DNA of 55,310 bases from an uncultured Alphaproteobacteria bacterium (GTDB taxonomy: Bacteria > Pseudomonadota > Alphaproteobacteria > CAAGCB01 > CAG-977), in the NCBI GenBank assembly GCA_944390195.1, contig CALXOZ010000014.1, positions 1 through 55,310 on the forward strand, in the 5' to 3' direction. The notes beneath the pieces were generated by a model that was not told the DNA's origin, ran no database searches, and worked only from the letters and a program-made list of their open reading frames with translations. Numbering within the stretch: the stretch's first letter is position 1; each line of letters opens with the position of its first letter. Position numbers and translations under genes: made by a program. Shown here one piece after another: positions 33,518 to 41,858 of the stretch.

Positions 33518-34496
33518 GTTGTAATTCAAAAAGTTCAAACTCCGGATAAAGCGGGGCTATTTTGAACACGACCGTTATTGCGCGATGCGGTGTGGTGGTG
33601 TTTTTTTGTTCCTGAATATGATCGACTTCGATCCCGCGATGGGTATATATATGGCTTGTCGGTCGTCTGGAATAAAAAGGTTTACGCGGTTCAACGGAAG
33701 GCATTTCCTCTTGAAGCCGCAATTGTGCATGAGTGCCTAAATCTTCCAGTAGCCAGCTCCACCCCGTGGCATTGAAGTTGCCCATCAAAATGACGGGTTC
33801 ATCGCGTCCGCGGATAAAATCGGCAATAGTATAAATGTCTTTTTTTGCTTTTATATAAGCTTCTTTACTCCAAGGGTTCTGAAAATCTGCAGTGATCAAA
33901 GTTATTTTTCGTGTTCCCGCGATTCTGGAAACCCATAATCCTTTTTCTTTAAAAACCTGCCCCCGATCGGCACTGGGCGTTTTCGCTAAAATCAAATTCA
34001 GATTACCGTTATCATCTTGTTGCTGGTTTTGCAAATGATACTGACCGATCAACTCGTTTAAATGGCGATAAGTTTCTTTGGATACATGAGTTAAAACAAT
34101 CAGATCCGCTTGGGAATTTTTTATCAGTTCACGGATTTTTTCAATTTTGTTTTCTGAACCCGACAAATTTTGGTATGTCACCGTGAATTGATGAGCATCT
34201 TGTGTTTGATTTCTTTTTTGAAAAAAGTGAGAATGAGATGCGATTAACGCGCCGTTAAGTATGATCAGAACGCAAAAAAGAAAGGCTTTTATCCATTCCT
34301 GTCTGAAACAGCACCAAACGAACAAAATAAAGCTTAATCCCGCTGCTTGGATTTTAAATTCTCCCAAATAATCCAGACGCCAATCCATGTCGCGTCCGAA
34401 TGTCCCCAATAAAGTCAATACGGGAATAAGAATGAGTAGTCCTATTGTAAAATAGTGCTCTCTTTGGATAAACTTGCGTTTTGACAGATACCCCAT
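33450..34496 (-). CDS. Membrane-anchored EEP-fold protein, probably catalytically altered
   Basis: 348 residues. Three hydrophobic segments (about 15-33, 50-64 and 68-87) precede an endonuclease/exonuclease/phosphatase-like domain from about residue 105. The fold is recognised from FTVTYQNLSG, LMGNFNATGWSWLLEDL and VDHIQ. Family members use E in the LQE motif, GDFN and SDH. Here the corresponding stretches read VLTHVSKE, GNFN and TPHRAIT, so the glutamate and both aspartates appear replaced, while DHI is kept. The protein may have lost hydrolase activity or use another geometry. The C-terminus is glutamate-rich. It shares a 68-base convergent overlap with the TPR gene. Confidence 0.65.
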   Translation of the reverse strand: MGYLSKRKFIQREHYFTIGLLILIPVLTLLGTFGRDMDWRLDYLGEFKIQAAGLSFILFVWCCFRQEWIKAFLFCVLIILNGALIASHSHFFQKRNQTQDAHQFTVTYQNLSGSENKIEKIRELIKNSQADLIVLTHVSKETYRHLNELIGQYHLQNQQQDDNGNLNLILAKTPSADRGQVFKEKGLWVSRIAGTRKITLITADFQNPWSKEAYIKAKKDIYTIADFIRGRDEPVILMGNFNATGWSWLLEDLGTHAQLRLQEEMPSVEPRKPFYSRRPTSHIYTHRGIEVDHIQEQKNTTTPHRAITVVFKIAPLYPEFELFELQPILPQEEISSDQEHKELPADRK

Positions 34497-34597
34497 TTTT
34501 TTATCCTGAAAATAATTCTGGTAAGTTTTTTAAAATCAAGGTATAAGCTACTGTCAATTATCGAATAACGCAACCTTTTATCGGAAAAAGGAAAGAA

Positions 34598-35815
34598 ATG
34601 TTCTCTTTTTTAGAAAATTTTTTTGATGTCTTTCATCAGGCAAATGAAATCGTTGATCCTGTTTTATATTGGTTTTTCAATATATTAATTGTCATTTCAG
34701 TTGTTTCTGGCGTCCTATGGGGGTATTCGAAAGGCGTTTTTAAAAAATTTTCAGAAAATAAGGAGGCTTTCCGCAATCATTCCGATTCGGAGCATTCGGA
34801 ATCTTTTGGTTTCGGGAAAGTCGAATATAATCCGGCTTTTCAACAAAACGGTATGGAAAAACAAGAGTTGAATGAACGGAAAGCTCAAGAACAATTGACA
34901 GAGCTGTTTGAATTGCCTCAAGAAACAAACGGACTTCCTTCTACCCGATTGCAGATTGACCCCACAAAAGAAAACGACTGTGCCGTATGTTTTAAAAATG
35001 AAATTTCCGACACTTTGAAAGAACAGTATAAAGAGTTGATATCGGAAATTACCATGTTGACGCAAAACGGGTTGAATTCGTCCCAGATTTCAAATGTGTT
35101 ATTTGCTCAAACACAAGGACGGATTCCTGTTATGGAGTTGTTGCCTTTGATTGAATCGATGATGTTTTTTATGAAAATCAGCGGGGAAACGGAAAAAGAT
35201 ACGGGGGTTATCGGATTAGATCCTTTATTTGAAAAAAAATCTGCTTTAAGTTCTTTGAAGCGCGGAGATTATCAAGCCGTCTATGATTGTTTGCAACGTT
35301 ACGCACAGCATGCCGAATCAAAAGCGGAAGCAACTCGACGCGGAGATGTCCGTGAAGCGGCTTTGAAAAAAGCGGCGGACGCCTATCGTGCATTAGGGGT
35401 GTTGATGCGTCCATTTGATTCGGAAAAAAGTCTTGATTATTTTGAAAAATCAAGACGTTTTGATAAAAACAATCCGATCACGACAGCTTTGTTGGGGCGT
35501 GTTTGTTATGAAGACGGAAAAATAGTACAGGCTCGGGATCTGTTTACAAATATCGGGCAGGAAAATTTTCAAAACGCTTATGCCGTCCAATACGCCTACA
35601 CAATGCTTTCCAAAATCAGAATTCAACGGACAATGATCCATGCGAAACGGATCCGTCAGGAATATGAAAAGCATTCCGATGAAATAAAAACACGTCAGAA
35701 AAAAACGCGAAAATTTACGTCTTTTACGAAAAGGTATCGTAAAGCGAAACGTAATGCTTTGAAGTTTGTCGTTCAGAGCCAGCAAGAATATGCAAAAGAA
35801 TATAAAATTGTTTAG
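34598..35815 (+). CDS. Membrane-anchored helical (TPR-like) protein
   Basis: 405 residues; AAGGAAAGAA before the ATG. A single membrane segment (about 20-44, LYWFFNILIVISVVSGVLWGY) near the N-terminus is followed by a charged linker and a mainly helical domain. Residues about 215-330 look like degenerate tetratricopeptide units (DYQAVYDCLQRYAQ; AADAYRALGVLMRPF; TALLGRVCYEDGKIVQARDLF). The C-terminus is very basic (KTRQKKTRKFTSFTKRYRKAK). Probably faces the cytosol from the inner membrane. No family recognised. Confidence 0.65.
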   Translation: MFSFLENFFDVFHQANEIVDPVLYWFFNILIVISVVSGVLWGYSKGVFKKFSENKEAFRNHSDSEHSESFGFGKVEYNPAFQQNGMEKQELNERKAQEQLTELFELPQETNGLPSTRLQIDPTKENDCAVCFKNEISDTLKEQYKELISEITMLTQNGLNSSQISNVLFAQTQGRIPVMELLPLIESMMFFMKISGETEKDTGVIGLDPLFEKKSALSSLKRGDYQAVYDCLQRYAQHAESKAEATRRGDVREAALKKAADAYRALGVLMRPFDSEKSLDYFEKSRRFDKNNPITTALLGRVCYEDGKIVQARDLFTNIGQENFQNAYAVQYAYTMLSKIRIQRTMIHAKRIRQEYEKHSDEIKTRQKKTRKFTSFTKRYRKAKRNALKFVVQSQQEYAKEYKIV

Positions 35816-35890
35816 AAACCGTTTTATTTTCTGTTTCTTTTAAGTTATTCTGTTTTAGCCGTCCGTTTTTTTAGTGGTATTTTCTCTCCT

Positions 35891-35932
35891 CCGTATAGCC
35901 ACGCGAAGATGCGGGCGGTTTTCTTTTTTTAT
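35891..35932 (+). terminator. Possible terminator after the TPR-like gene
   Basis: Imperfect GC-rich hairpin GCCACGC (35898-35904) / GCGGGC (35911-35916) with one bulge, followed by a T-rich tail of about 12 bases. Weak stem, so only a suggestion. Confidence 0.35.
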
Positions 35933-35980
35933 AAGAGGAAAGTTGACTGTCGGAAGCTGGTTTGGCGGGTAAATTTTTAT

Positions 35981-36553
35981 TTATTTGAAAACAACCGGAC
36001 GCCAGTTGAAAGATTTGGCAGGATCCGGATGGGGCTTCCGTAAGATGAAATTCAACAAACGAACCCACCACGATTTTTTAGGACGCATGCTTTCTTGATA
36101 AGCGAAGATGACATCTTCCAATTGTGAAAATGAAACGACTTCATTATCGAAATTACCCGTAATACAGCCGGATGTAAAACGATGGCAATTGTTGAAAAGA
36201 ACATTATAAGGGGTTTTTTGGTTTATTTTTTTCTTTGCGCGTCGGACAATTGCAGTGGAACAAAGCGGTTCATCCGTATTCCCGTAACAAGCCGTATAAA
36301 TCCGGTTTGATTTCGGATTTGTTCCCGGTGGAAAAAAACTTGTTTCATTTTCTATTTTGATTTCGCTGTGCCGGTTTAAACTGACAATTTTCCCATGCCC
36401 GATATACACACCGGTATGTTCCAGCAATACTCCCAAGTCGCATTTTAAGATACATCCTTTAACAGCGAAAACGTCAGGTTTGGAATATGTTTTGGAACGT
36501 TTTTTTTTAAAGTTTTTTTTTAACATATGAAAAAAACGTCTGCGTTTGTTCAT
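35981..36553 (-). CDS. LRAT/NlpC-type papain-like fold protein
   Basis: 190 residues with GAGGA before the ATG. The order of histidine before cysteine matches LRAT (lecithin:retinol acyltransferase) domains rather than classical NlpC/P60: LLEHTGVYIGHGKIVSLN carries the histidine, and NNCHRFTSG carries the catalytic cysteine about 95 residues later. LRAT-like proteins are permuted papain-like acyltransferases or thioesterases acting on lipids or peptides. No signal peptide; a lysine- and arginine-rich start (FKKKRSKTY) and a tryptophan-bearing amphipathic stretch near residue 160 (KKSWWVRLLNFILRK) could bind membrane. No obvious operon partner. Substrate unknown. Confidence 0.7.
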   Translation of the reverse strand: MNKRRRFFHMLKKNFKKKRSKTYSKPDVFAVKGCILKCDLGVLLEHTGVYIGHGKIVSLNRHSEIKIENETSFFPPGTNPKSNRIYTACYGNTDEPLCSTAIVRRAKKKINQKTPYNVLFNNCHRFTSGCITGNFDNEVVSFSQLEDVIFAYQESMRPKKSWWVRLLNFILRKPHPDPAKSFNWRPVVFK

Positions 36554-36705
36554 AAAACCATCCTCTCGAAAGATTCGGGGAGCTATTTTAGCTGAAATTT
36601 TTAATTTTTAAATATGGATTAAAAAAAAACTTCTTTCTTTGAAAAATTAGTATATATATAGCTTTTAAAACAAATTTTGCTGTTTTTTCAAGCTCAGGAG
36701 TTGCC

Positions 36706-37818
36706 ATGGAAAAACCTTCCGTTCCTTTATTGGAACTAAAAAGCGTTACGAAATTTTTCGGAGCAAATAAAGTTCTCGACGATATCGATTTAAGTATTAA
36801 TGACGGCGAGTTTTTAACTCTTTTGGGGCCATCCGGATGCGGTAAAACAACATTATTACGTTTGATCGCAGGTTTTGAACGTCCCACAACAGGCAAAATT
36901 GTTATGAACGGGAAAGAAATTTCTCATTTACCGCCGAATCGACGGGCTGTCAATACGGTTTTTCAACAATACGCCTTGTTTCCGCATATGACGGTTTTTG
37001 ATAATGTGGCTTTTGGATTGAAAATGAAAGGATTCCCGAAAGAGGAAATTGAAACGGAAGTCTTTCAGGCTTTGGAAAAGGTGAAAATGAATATGTTTTA
37101 CCTTCGTTATCCGGCGGAATTGTCAAGCGGTCAACAACAACGGGTCGCCATGGCACGCGCGTTTATCAACAACCCTAAAATCCTGTTGCTGGACGAACCG
37201 TTATCGGCTTTGGATTACCGTTTGCGTCAGGATATGCAAATAGAATTGAAAGAATTGCAGCGCGATCTGGGAGTGACATTTGTGTATGTAACTCATGATC
37301 AGGAAGAAGCTTTGGCTATGTCGGATCGTGTCGCGGTCTTGAATGAAGGGATCATAGAACAGATCGGAACACCCATTCAAATATATGAAGAGCCTAGAAA
37401 TATGTTTGTCGCCAAGTTTGTCGGTGAAATAAATGTATTTGATGGCATGGTGATCAAAGTCGGGGATAATGATTTTGAAACGATAGTCGAAGGAATGTTT
37501 TATCGTTTGCGTAAACCGTCTTCGTTTGAAATTGTGCGCGGCAGCAAAATAAAAGTTTTATTGCGTCCGGAAGATATGGTTGTCAGCAAAGTCAACGATC
37601 CTGAGGCGGAAGCTCCTGATAACGCTTTGCGCGGTGTTATCAGCTTTTTGGTATATAAAGGGCGGACGATCGATTTGTGGATTCAAACGGCTGGAGGCAA
37701 CATGGTCATGGCAACCCAGTTTTTTAATGAAGACGACCCGCATATCATTTATGAAATCAATGACGTGGTAAATGTTTCGTGGATAAAAGATTGGGAGGTT
37801 ATTTTACCCGATGTTTAA
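36706..37818 (+). CDS. potA: Polyamine-type ABC transporter ATP-binding protein
   Basis: 370 residues; site GGAG before the ATG. Walker A GPSGCGKTT (about 44-52), Q-loop near FQQYALFPHM, signature LSSGQQQR, Walker B ILLLDEPLSALD, H-loop YVTHDQEEAL, and a C-terminal TOBE domain (about 240-370). The length and wording fit the spermidine/putrescine group. It energises import through PotB and PotC from the cytosolic face. The stop overlaps the start of potB by 8 bases, so translation is coupled. Confidence 0.88.
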   Translation: MEKPSVPLLELKSVTKFFGANKVLDDIDLSINDGEFLTLLGPSGCGKTTLLRLIAGFERPTTGKIVMNGKEISHLPPNRRAVNTVFQQYALFPHMTVFDNVAFGLKMKGFPKEEIETEVFQALEKVKMNMFYLRYPAELSSGQQQRVAMARAFINNPKILLLDEPLSALDYRLRQDMQIELKELQRDLGVTFVYVTHDQEEALAMSDRVAVLNEGIIEQIGTPIQIYEEPRNMFVAKFVGEINVFDGMVIKVGDNDFETIVEGMFYRLRKPSSFEIVRGSKIKVLLRPEDMVVSKVNDPEAEAPDNALRGVISFLVYKGRTIDLWIQTAGGNMVMATQFFNEDDPHIIYEINDVVNVSWIKDWEVILPDV

Positions 37819-38674
37819 ATCAGCCGATAATTTTTGCCGCCAAGCGGTTTTGTATTTTATTTTTATATGGTTCGGCGTGATGGTCTTTGCGCCGAATTTG
37901 CTGGTTTTATTAGCCAGCTTTTTATCTCGGGATCCCGTTTGGTATTTGCGTCTTCCCTTGAATTTACAAAATTATGTCGCCTTGTCGGATCCGAAGTTGT
38001 TGTCGGTGATATTGAAATCGTTGAATTTGGCTTTTTGCACGACATTGTTTTGCTTGGTTGTGGCTTACCCCTTTACCTATTTCATTGCGCGTTTTGCAAA
38101 AAAATACAGGGCTTTGTTTTTGATGTTGATCATCGTGCCGTTTTGGACAAATTCATTGATACGCAATTATGCGTTGATTTCCATTTTAAGCGAAAAGGGG
38201 ATCTTGAATACGTTTTTAATTAAATGGGGGATTATCACCGAACCTTTGAAAATCTTGTATACGAACTTAGCCGTTTTTATCGGTATGGCATATACACTAC
38301 TGCCTTTTATGATTTTGCCTTTATATGCGACGTTGGAAAAGCTGGATAACAGTTTGTTGGAAGCCGCCGAAGATTTGGGGGCAGGGGCGATAGCGGCTTT
38401 TTTCCGCATTGTTGTTCCGGTGAGTACTCCGGGAATTGTTGCCGGTTGTATTATGGTGTTTTTACCTGCTTTAACATTGTTTTATGTGTCCGATATTCTG
38501 GGCAGTGCGGATTCCACTGTTGTCGGTAGTGTTATCCGTGATCAGTTCATGATTGTTAAAGATTGGCCTGTCGGATCTGCTATTAACATTGCTTTGACAG
38601 TGTTTATGCTGATTTTATTGCATCTTTATTATAAAAGCGGAAATTCGATCGATCAGGAGCGTCCGTTATGGTAA
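37811..38674 (+). CDS. potB: Polyamine-type ABC transporter permease
   Basis: 287 residues with six hydrophobic segments and the cytoplasmic EAA loop EAAEDLGAGAIAAFFRI, which docks to the ATPase. LVVAYPFTYFIAR and FWTNSLIRNYAL are typical of the PotB side of the pair. The gene overlaps potA (8 bases) and potC (7 bases), giving a tightly coupled operon. Confidence 0.87.
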   Translation: MFKSADNFCRQAVLYFIFIWFGVMVFAPNLLVLLASFLSRDPVWYLRLPLNLQNYVALSDPKLLSVILKSLNLAFCTTLFCLVVAYPFTYFIARFAKKYRALFLMLIIVPFWTNSLIRNYALISILSEKGILNTFLIKWGIITEPLKILYTNLAVFIGMAYTLLPFMILPLYATLEKLDNSLLEAAEDLGAGAIAAFFRIVVPVSTPGIVAGCIMVFLPALTLFYVSDILGSADSTVVGSVIRDQFMIVKDWPVGSAINIALTVFMLILLHLYYKSGNSIDQERPLW

Positions 38675-39435
38675 AGTTCCTTAAATATTTTTATATTTCA
38701 TGCGTGTATTTGTTTTTGTATGTGCCGTTGTTGGTTACGATCGTTTTTTCGTTTAACGATTCCGCTTTTGCAGAAACATGGAACGGTTTCACGGTCAAGT
38801 GGTATGCTTCTTTGTTTAACGATAAAAGTCTGATACATGCGGCTTTGCGTTCATTGTTTCTAGCCGCTTGCGTGGCGACGTTTTCAACTGTTGTCGGTAC
38901 GATTATGGCAATTGCTTTGCACCGTTACCGTTTCATAGGGCAAAAAGTCGTTTATGGGTCTTTATCAGTTATCATGCTTTCTCCGGAAATCATACAAGGG
39001 ATTTCTTTGGTGATGATTTTCGTCATATTGGGAATTCCTTTAGGTTTTACAACATTATTATTATCCCATAGCGTTTTTTGTTTTCCCTTTGTAACGATGA
39101 CCGTTTTAGCAAGGTTGAAGGGGGTTAAGCGCGATTTATCCGAAGCGGCTGCGGACCTTGGAGCAAATGACGTTGACATCTTCCGTTTCATTTTAATTCC
39201 GTTGATATTGCCGGCTTTATTCGCCGGATGGCTTATGAGCTTCACCCTTTCTTTGGATGATGTCATCATCAGTTTTTTTGTCAGCGGAAGCCGTTATGAA
39301 ATTTTGCCGTTGAAAATTTATTCAATGGTCAGAACGGGGATTCAGCCAGATGTGAATGCTTTGTGCGCTGCGTTGTTCTTTTTAACGTTTTTCGTTGTCA
39401 TGTTTTCCTATCGCTTGGTGCGTTCTAAAAAATAG
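38668..39435 (+). CDS. potC: Polyamine-type ABC transporter permease
   Basis: 255 residues, six hydrophobic segments, EAA loop EAAADLGANDVDIFRF. The N-terminus LYVPLLVTIVFSFNDS and the later FTLSLDDVIISFFVSG are characteristic of PotC/PotI. It is the last gene of the unit: the next 240 bp hold no reading frame, so the substrate-binding protein (potD) that usually follows is not here and must be encoded elsewhere. Polyamine specificity is therefore unproven. Confidence 0.88.
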   Translation: MVKFLKYFYISCVYLFLYVPLLVTIVFSFNDSAFAETWNGFTVKWYASLFNDKSLIHAALRSLFLAACVATFSTVVGTIMAIALHRYRFIGQKVVYGSLSVIMLSPEIIQGISLVMIFVILGIPLGFTTLLLSHSVFCFPFVTMTVLARLKGVKRDLSEAAADLGANDVDIFRFILIPLILPALFAGWLMSFTLSLDDVIISFFVSGSRYEILPLKIYSMVRTGIQPDVNALCAALFFLTFFVVMFSYRLVRSKK

Positions 39436-39678
39436 TGTGTTACCATGCCAAAGCGATAAAGCCGTTATGATTAAATGTGTCAAAACGGTCTGGAGTTTTT
39501 AATGCCGAATAGCAACCGGATAGCAATAAGTATAGGGATTTTTTATTTTTAATATACCTCTTTTTCCGACTTTAAATGATTGAATTGTTTTAGCTTGAAG
39601 CTTTACAATATTTTTACCTGTTGTTAGGATAATCAAAAGATTGTGAATCCAACAGTATTGTTTTTTATGGGGAAAAAA

Positions 39679-40341
39679 ATGAATTTATCCAAAGGCTTTT
39701 CAATGTTTTACGGCAGCCGTGCCTTAGAAAATAAAATTGATGAATTTTTAGACCGTATTTCCGAAGCAGGGTTGATTTACAGAAAGGCTATCCATGTTTT
39801 TCTGGAACACGGTGTAACGGAAGATTTCGTTACCCACGCTGAACAAATCGGACACATTGAAAGCCGTGCGGATGAATTGCGTCGGGAAATCGAAACGGGA
39901 TTGTATGAACAAAACTTGATCCCTGATCTGCGCGCAGATGTGTTAAGCTTGGTCGAAGATTTGGATGCCATTTTGAACGCCTACGATTCTAGCGGATATC
40001 GTTTTACGATCGAACAACCTGTTTTTCCGGCGACATTGCATCCCGAAATGTTGGCTATTGTCGAATCGGTTACAAACTCGGTTGAACAAATTACAATTGC
40101 CGCCCGTACATTTTTCAGAGATTTCAATTCTTGCCGCGATTATATTCATAAAGTCCGTTTTTATGAAAGTGAAGCGGATCGTATCAGTACGAAAATAAAA
40201 CGTGCCGTATATTCTTCCGATTTGCCTTTGGCTAATAAAATGCATATATGCAGCTTTGTCGAAATGATTGATAACTTGGCGGACATGGCGGAAGATATTA
40301 CGGATAAGTTGGCAATTTATGTTATAAAACGCGATAATTGA
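39679..40341 (+). CDS. DUF47 (PhoU-like) phosphate transport accessory protein
   Basis: 220 residues from the ATG at 39679, which has TGGGGAA before it; an in-frame GTG at 39643 and ATG at 39667 are alternatives. All-helical with the PhoU-like pattern: an acidic E/D-rich helix FVTHAEQIGHIESRADEL (the metal-binding ExxxD type) and, near the end, VRFYESEADRISTKI, with a conserved RADVLSLVEDLDAIL in the middle. DUF47 proteins sit next to PiT transporters and tune phosphate uptake. It precedes two pit genes by 26 bp and is surely in one operon with them. Confidence 0.88.
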   Translation: MNLSKGFSMFYGSRALENKIDEFLDRISEAGLIYRKAIHVFLEHGVTEDFVTHAEQIGHIESRADELRREIETGLYEQNLIPDLRADVLSLVEDLDAILNAYDSSGYRFTIEQPVFPATLHPEMLAIVESVTNSVEQITIAARTFFRDFNSCRDYIHKVRFYESEADRISTKIKRAVYSSDLPLANKMHICSFVEMIDNLADMAEDITDKLAIYVIKRDN

Positions 40342-40367
40342 TCCTGTCTGTGAAAGGAAAACTGTAA

Positions 40368-41858
40368 ATGGGAATGACAGGATTATTCTTTTTATCCAGC
40401 GGGTTGTTTTTGGGATGGTCTTTGGGGGCGAATGATGCCTCGAATGTTTTCGGGACGGCCGTCGCATCGCGTATGGTGAAGTTTAAAACCGCCGCTTTGT
40501 TATGTAGCATTTTTTTGATGCTGGGGGCTTTGGTTGACGGTGTCGGTGCCGCACATACTTTGGGGGCTTTGGGGGCTGTCAACGCAATTGGCGGGGCATT
40601 TGTTACTTCGTTCGCAGCGGCTTTTACCGTTTTTTTAATGACTAAATACGGGTTGCCGGTTTCAGTCTCTCAGGCTGTTGTCGGAGCCATCATCGGGTGG
40701 AACTGGTTTACGGATTCTGTAACCGATCTTTCTTCCGTCGTTAAAATTGCCAGTACATGGGTGGCTTGTCCTGTTTTGGGGGCAATCTTCGGTGCTCTTA
40801 TTTTCGCGCTTTTCCACAAGATTTCAAAACATATCCACTTGAGTCTGTTACAGCGCGACGCTTTGACACGTCTGGCAATGATCGTTACCGGCGCATTCGG
40901 TTCTTACGCCTTGGGCGCAAATAATATGGCAAATGTGGTCGGTGTCTTCATTCCTGTTGTCCCTTTTACGGAATTTTCTTTTTTAGGGATGGATATCTCT
41001 CCGGTGCATCAACTGTTCTTTGTCGGTTCCGTAGCTGTCGCCGTCGGTGTTTATACATACTCTTATAAAGTCATGATGACTGTCGGTAAGGGATTGTTGC
41101 CTTTATCCCCCTTTGCTTCCTGGGCTGTGGTTTTATCTCAATCCGTTGTATTGTTCATTTTCGCATCGGAAGGTCTGGAATATTTTTTAGCATCTCGAAA
41201 TCTGCCGACAATTCCTCTTGTCCCCGTGTCATCAACTCAAGCGGTCGTTGGTGCCGTCATCGGCATCGGAATTTATAAGGGAGCGGCTAAAAATATTGAT
41301 TGGACTGTTTTTTTGCGTATTATGTGCGGATGGGTTATTACACCGGTTATTACAGCTTTGGTCTGTTTTGTTTCATTGTATGTAATGAAAAATTTATTCG
41401 ACCAACCTGTTCATACGCCGAAAACATATATAATATCTCACGGGGTTTTGAAAGAATTTCAAGAGCACGGTATTCAAGCGAACTCTTTGCAGTCGTTGGT
41501 CGGAAAGTCGTATGAAACCGGAAAGGCCATTGTTGCAGATGTAAAAAAACATCTTGATTTGTCGAACAAGCAAGAGCTGTTGATATTGAAATATGCCGAA
41601 GTCGTTAAATTAAAGATTGATCCCACAAAAATAAACAAACTGTCCGATCATCTGTTTTCCGCCGAAGAAAAAGAAAATCTGGCGGCGTTGTCAGGAAAAG
41701 AGTTTAATTATCGTTGGGAATTGGAAGACGCTTTGATCCTTAAAAATCCCTCATGGAAAAAACAGCCTGAAACGGTTTTGAATAAAAAAATCAATAATGA
41801 AATTGCAGAACAGTATAAAATGATAGAAGGTGTTTTCAAATGGGAACCTCAGGATTAG
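40368..41858 (+). CDS. PiT-family phosphate permease, copy 1
   Basis: 496 residues. Two internal repeats carry the signature GANDASNVFGTAV (N-terminal, about 22) and GANNMANVVGVF (about 183), and the pair of GLPVSVSQAVVGAI / PVSSTQAVVGAVIGIG segments, typical of H+ or Na+-driven inorganic phosphate transporters. About ten membrane segments lie before residue 350. After that comes a ~145-residue soluble C-terminal extension, with LSDHLFSAEEKENLAALSG; it is shared with copy 2, so it is a fixed feature of this lineage. The start of copy 2 overlaps by 19 bases. Confidence 0.93.
   Translation: MGMTGLFFLSSGLFLGWSLGANDASNVFGTAVASRMVKFKTAALLCSIFLMLGALVDGVGAAHTLGALGAVNAIGGAFVTSFAAAFTVFLMTKYGLPVSVSQAVVGAIIGWNWFTDSVTDLSSVVKIASTWVACPVLGAIFGALIFALFHKISKHIHLSLLQRDALTRLAMIVTGAFGSYALGANNMANVVGVFIPVVPFTEFSFLGMDISPVHQLFFVGSVAVAVGVYTYSYKVMMTVGKGLLPLSPFASWAVVLSQSVVLFIFASEGLEYFLASRNLPTIPLVPVSSTQAVVGAVIGIGIYKGAAKNIDWTVFLRIMCGWVITPVITALVCFVSLYVMKNLFDQPVHTPKTYIISHGVLKEFQEHGIQANSLQSLVGKSYETGKAIVADVKKHLDLSNKQELLILKYAEVVKLKIDPTKINKLSDHLFSAEEKENLAALSGKEFNYRWELEDALILKNPSWKKQPETVLNKKINNEIAEQYKMIEGVFKWEPQD

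Noticed and set aside
36588-36896. Minus-strand 102-codon frame over the start of potA
   Set aside because: It is the complement of potA coding sequence, without a start context.
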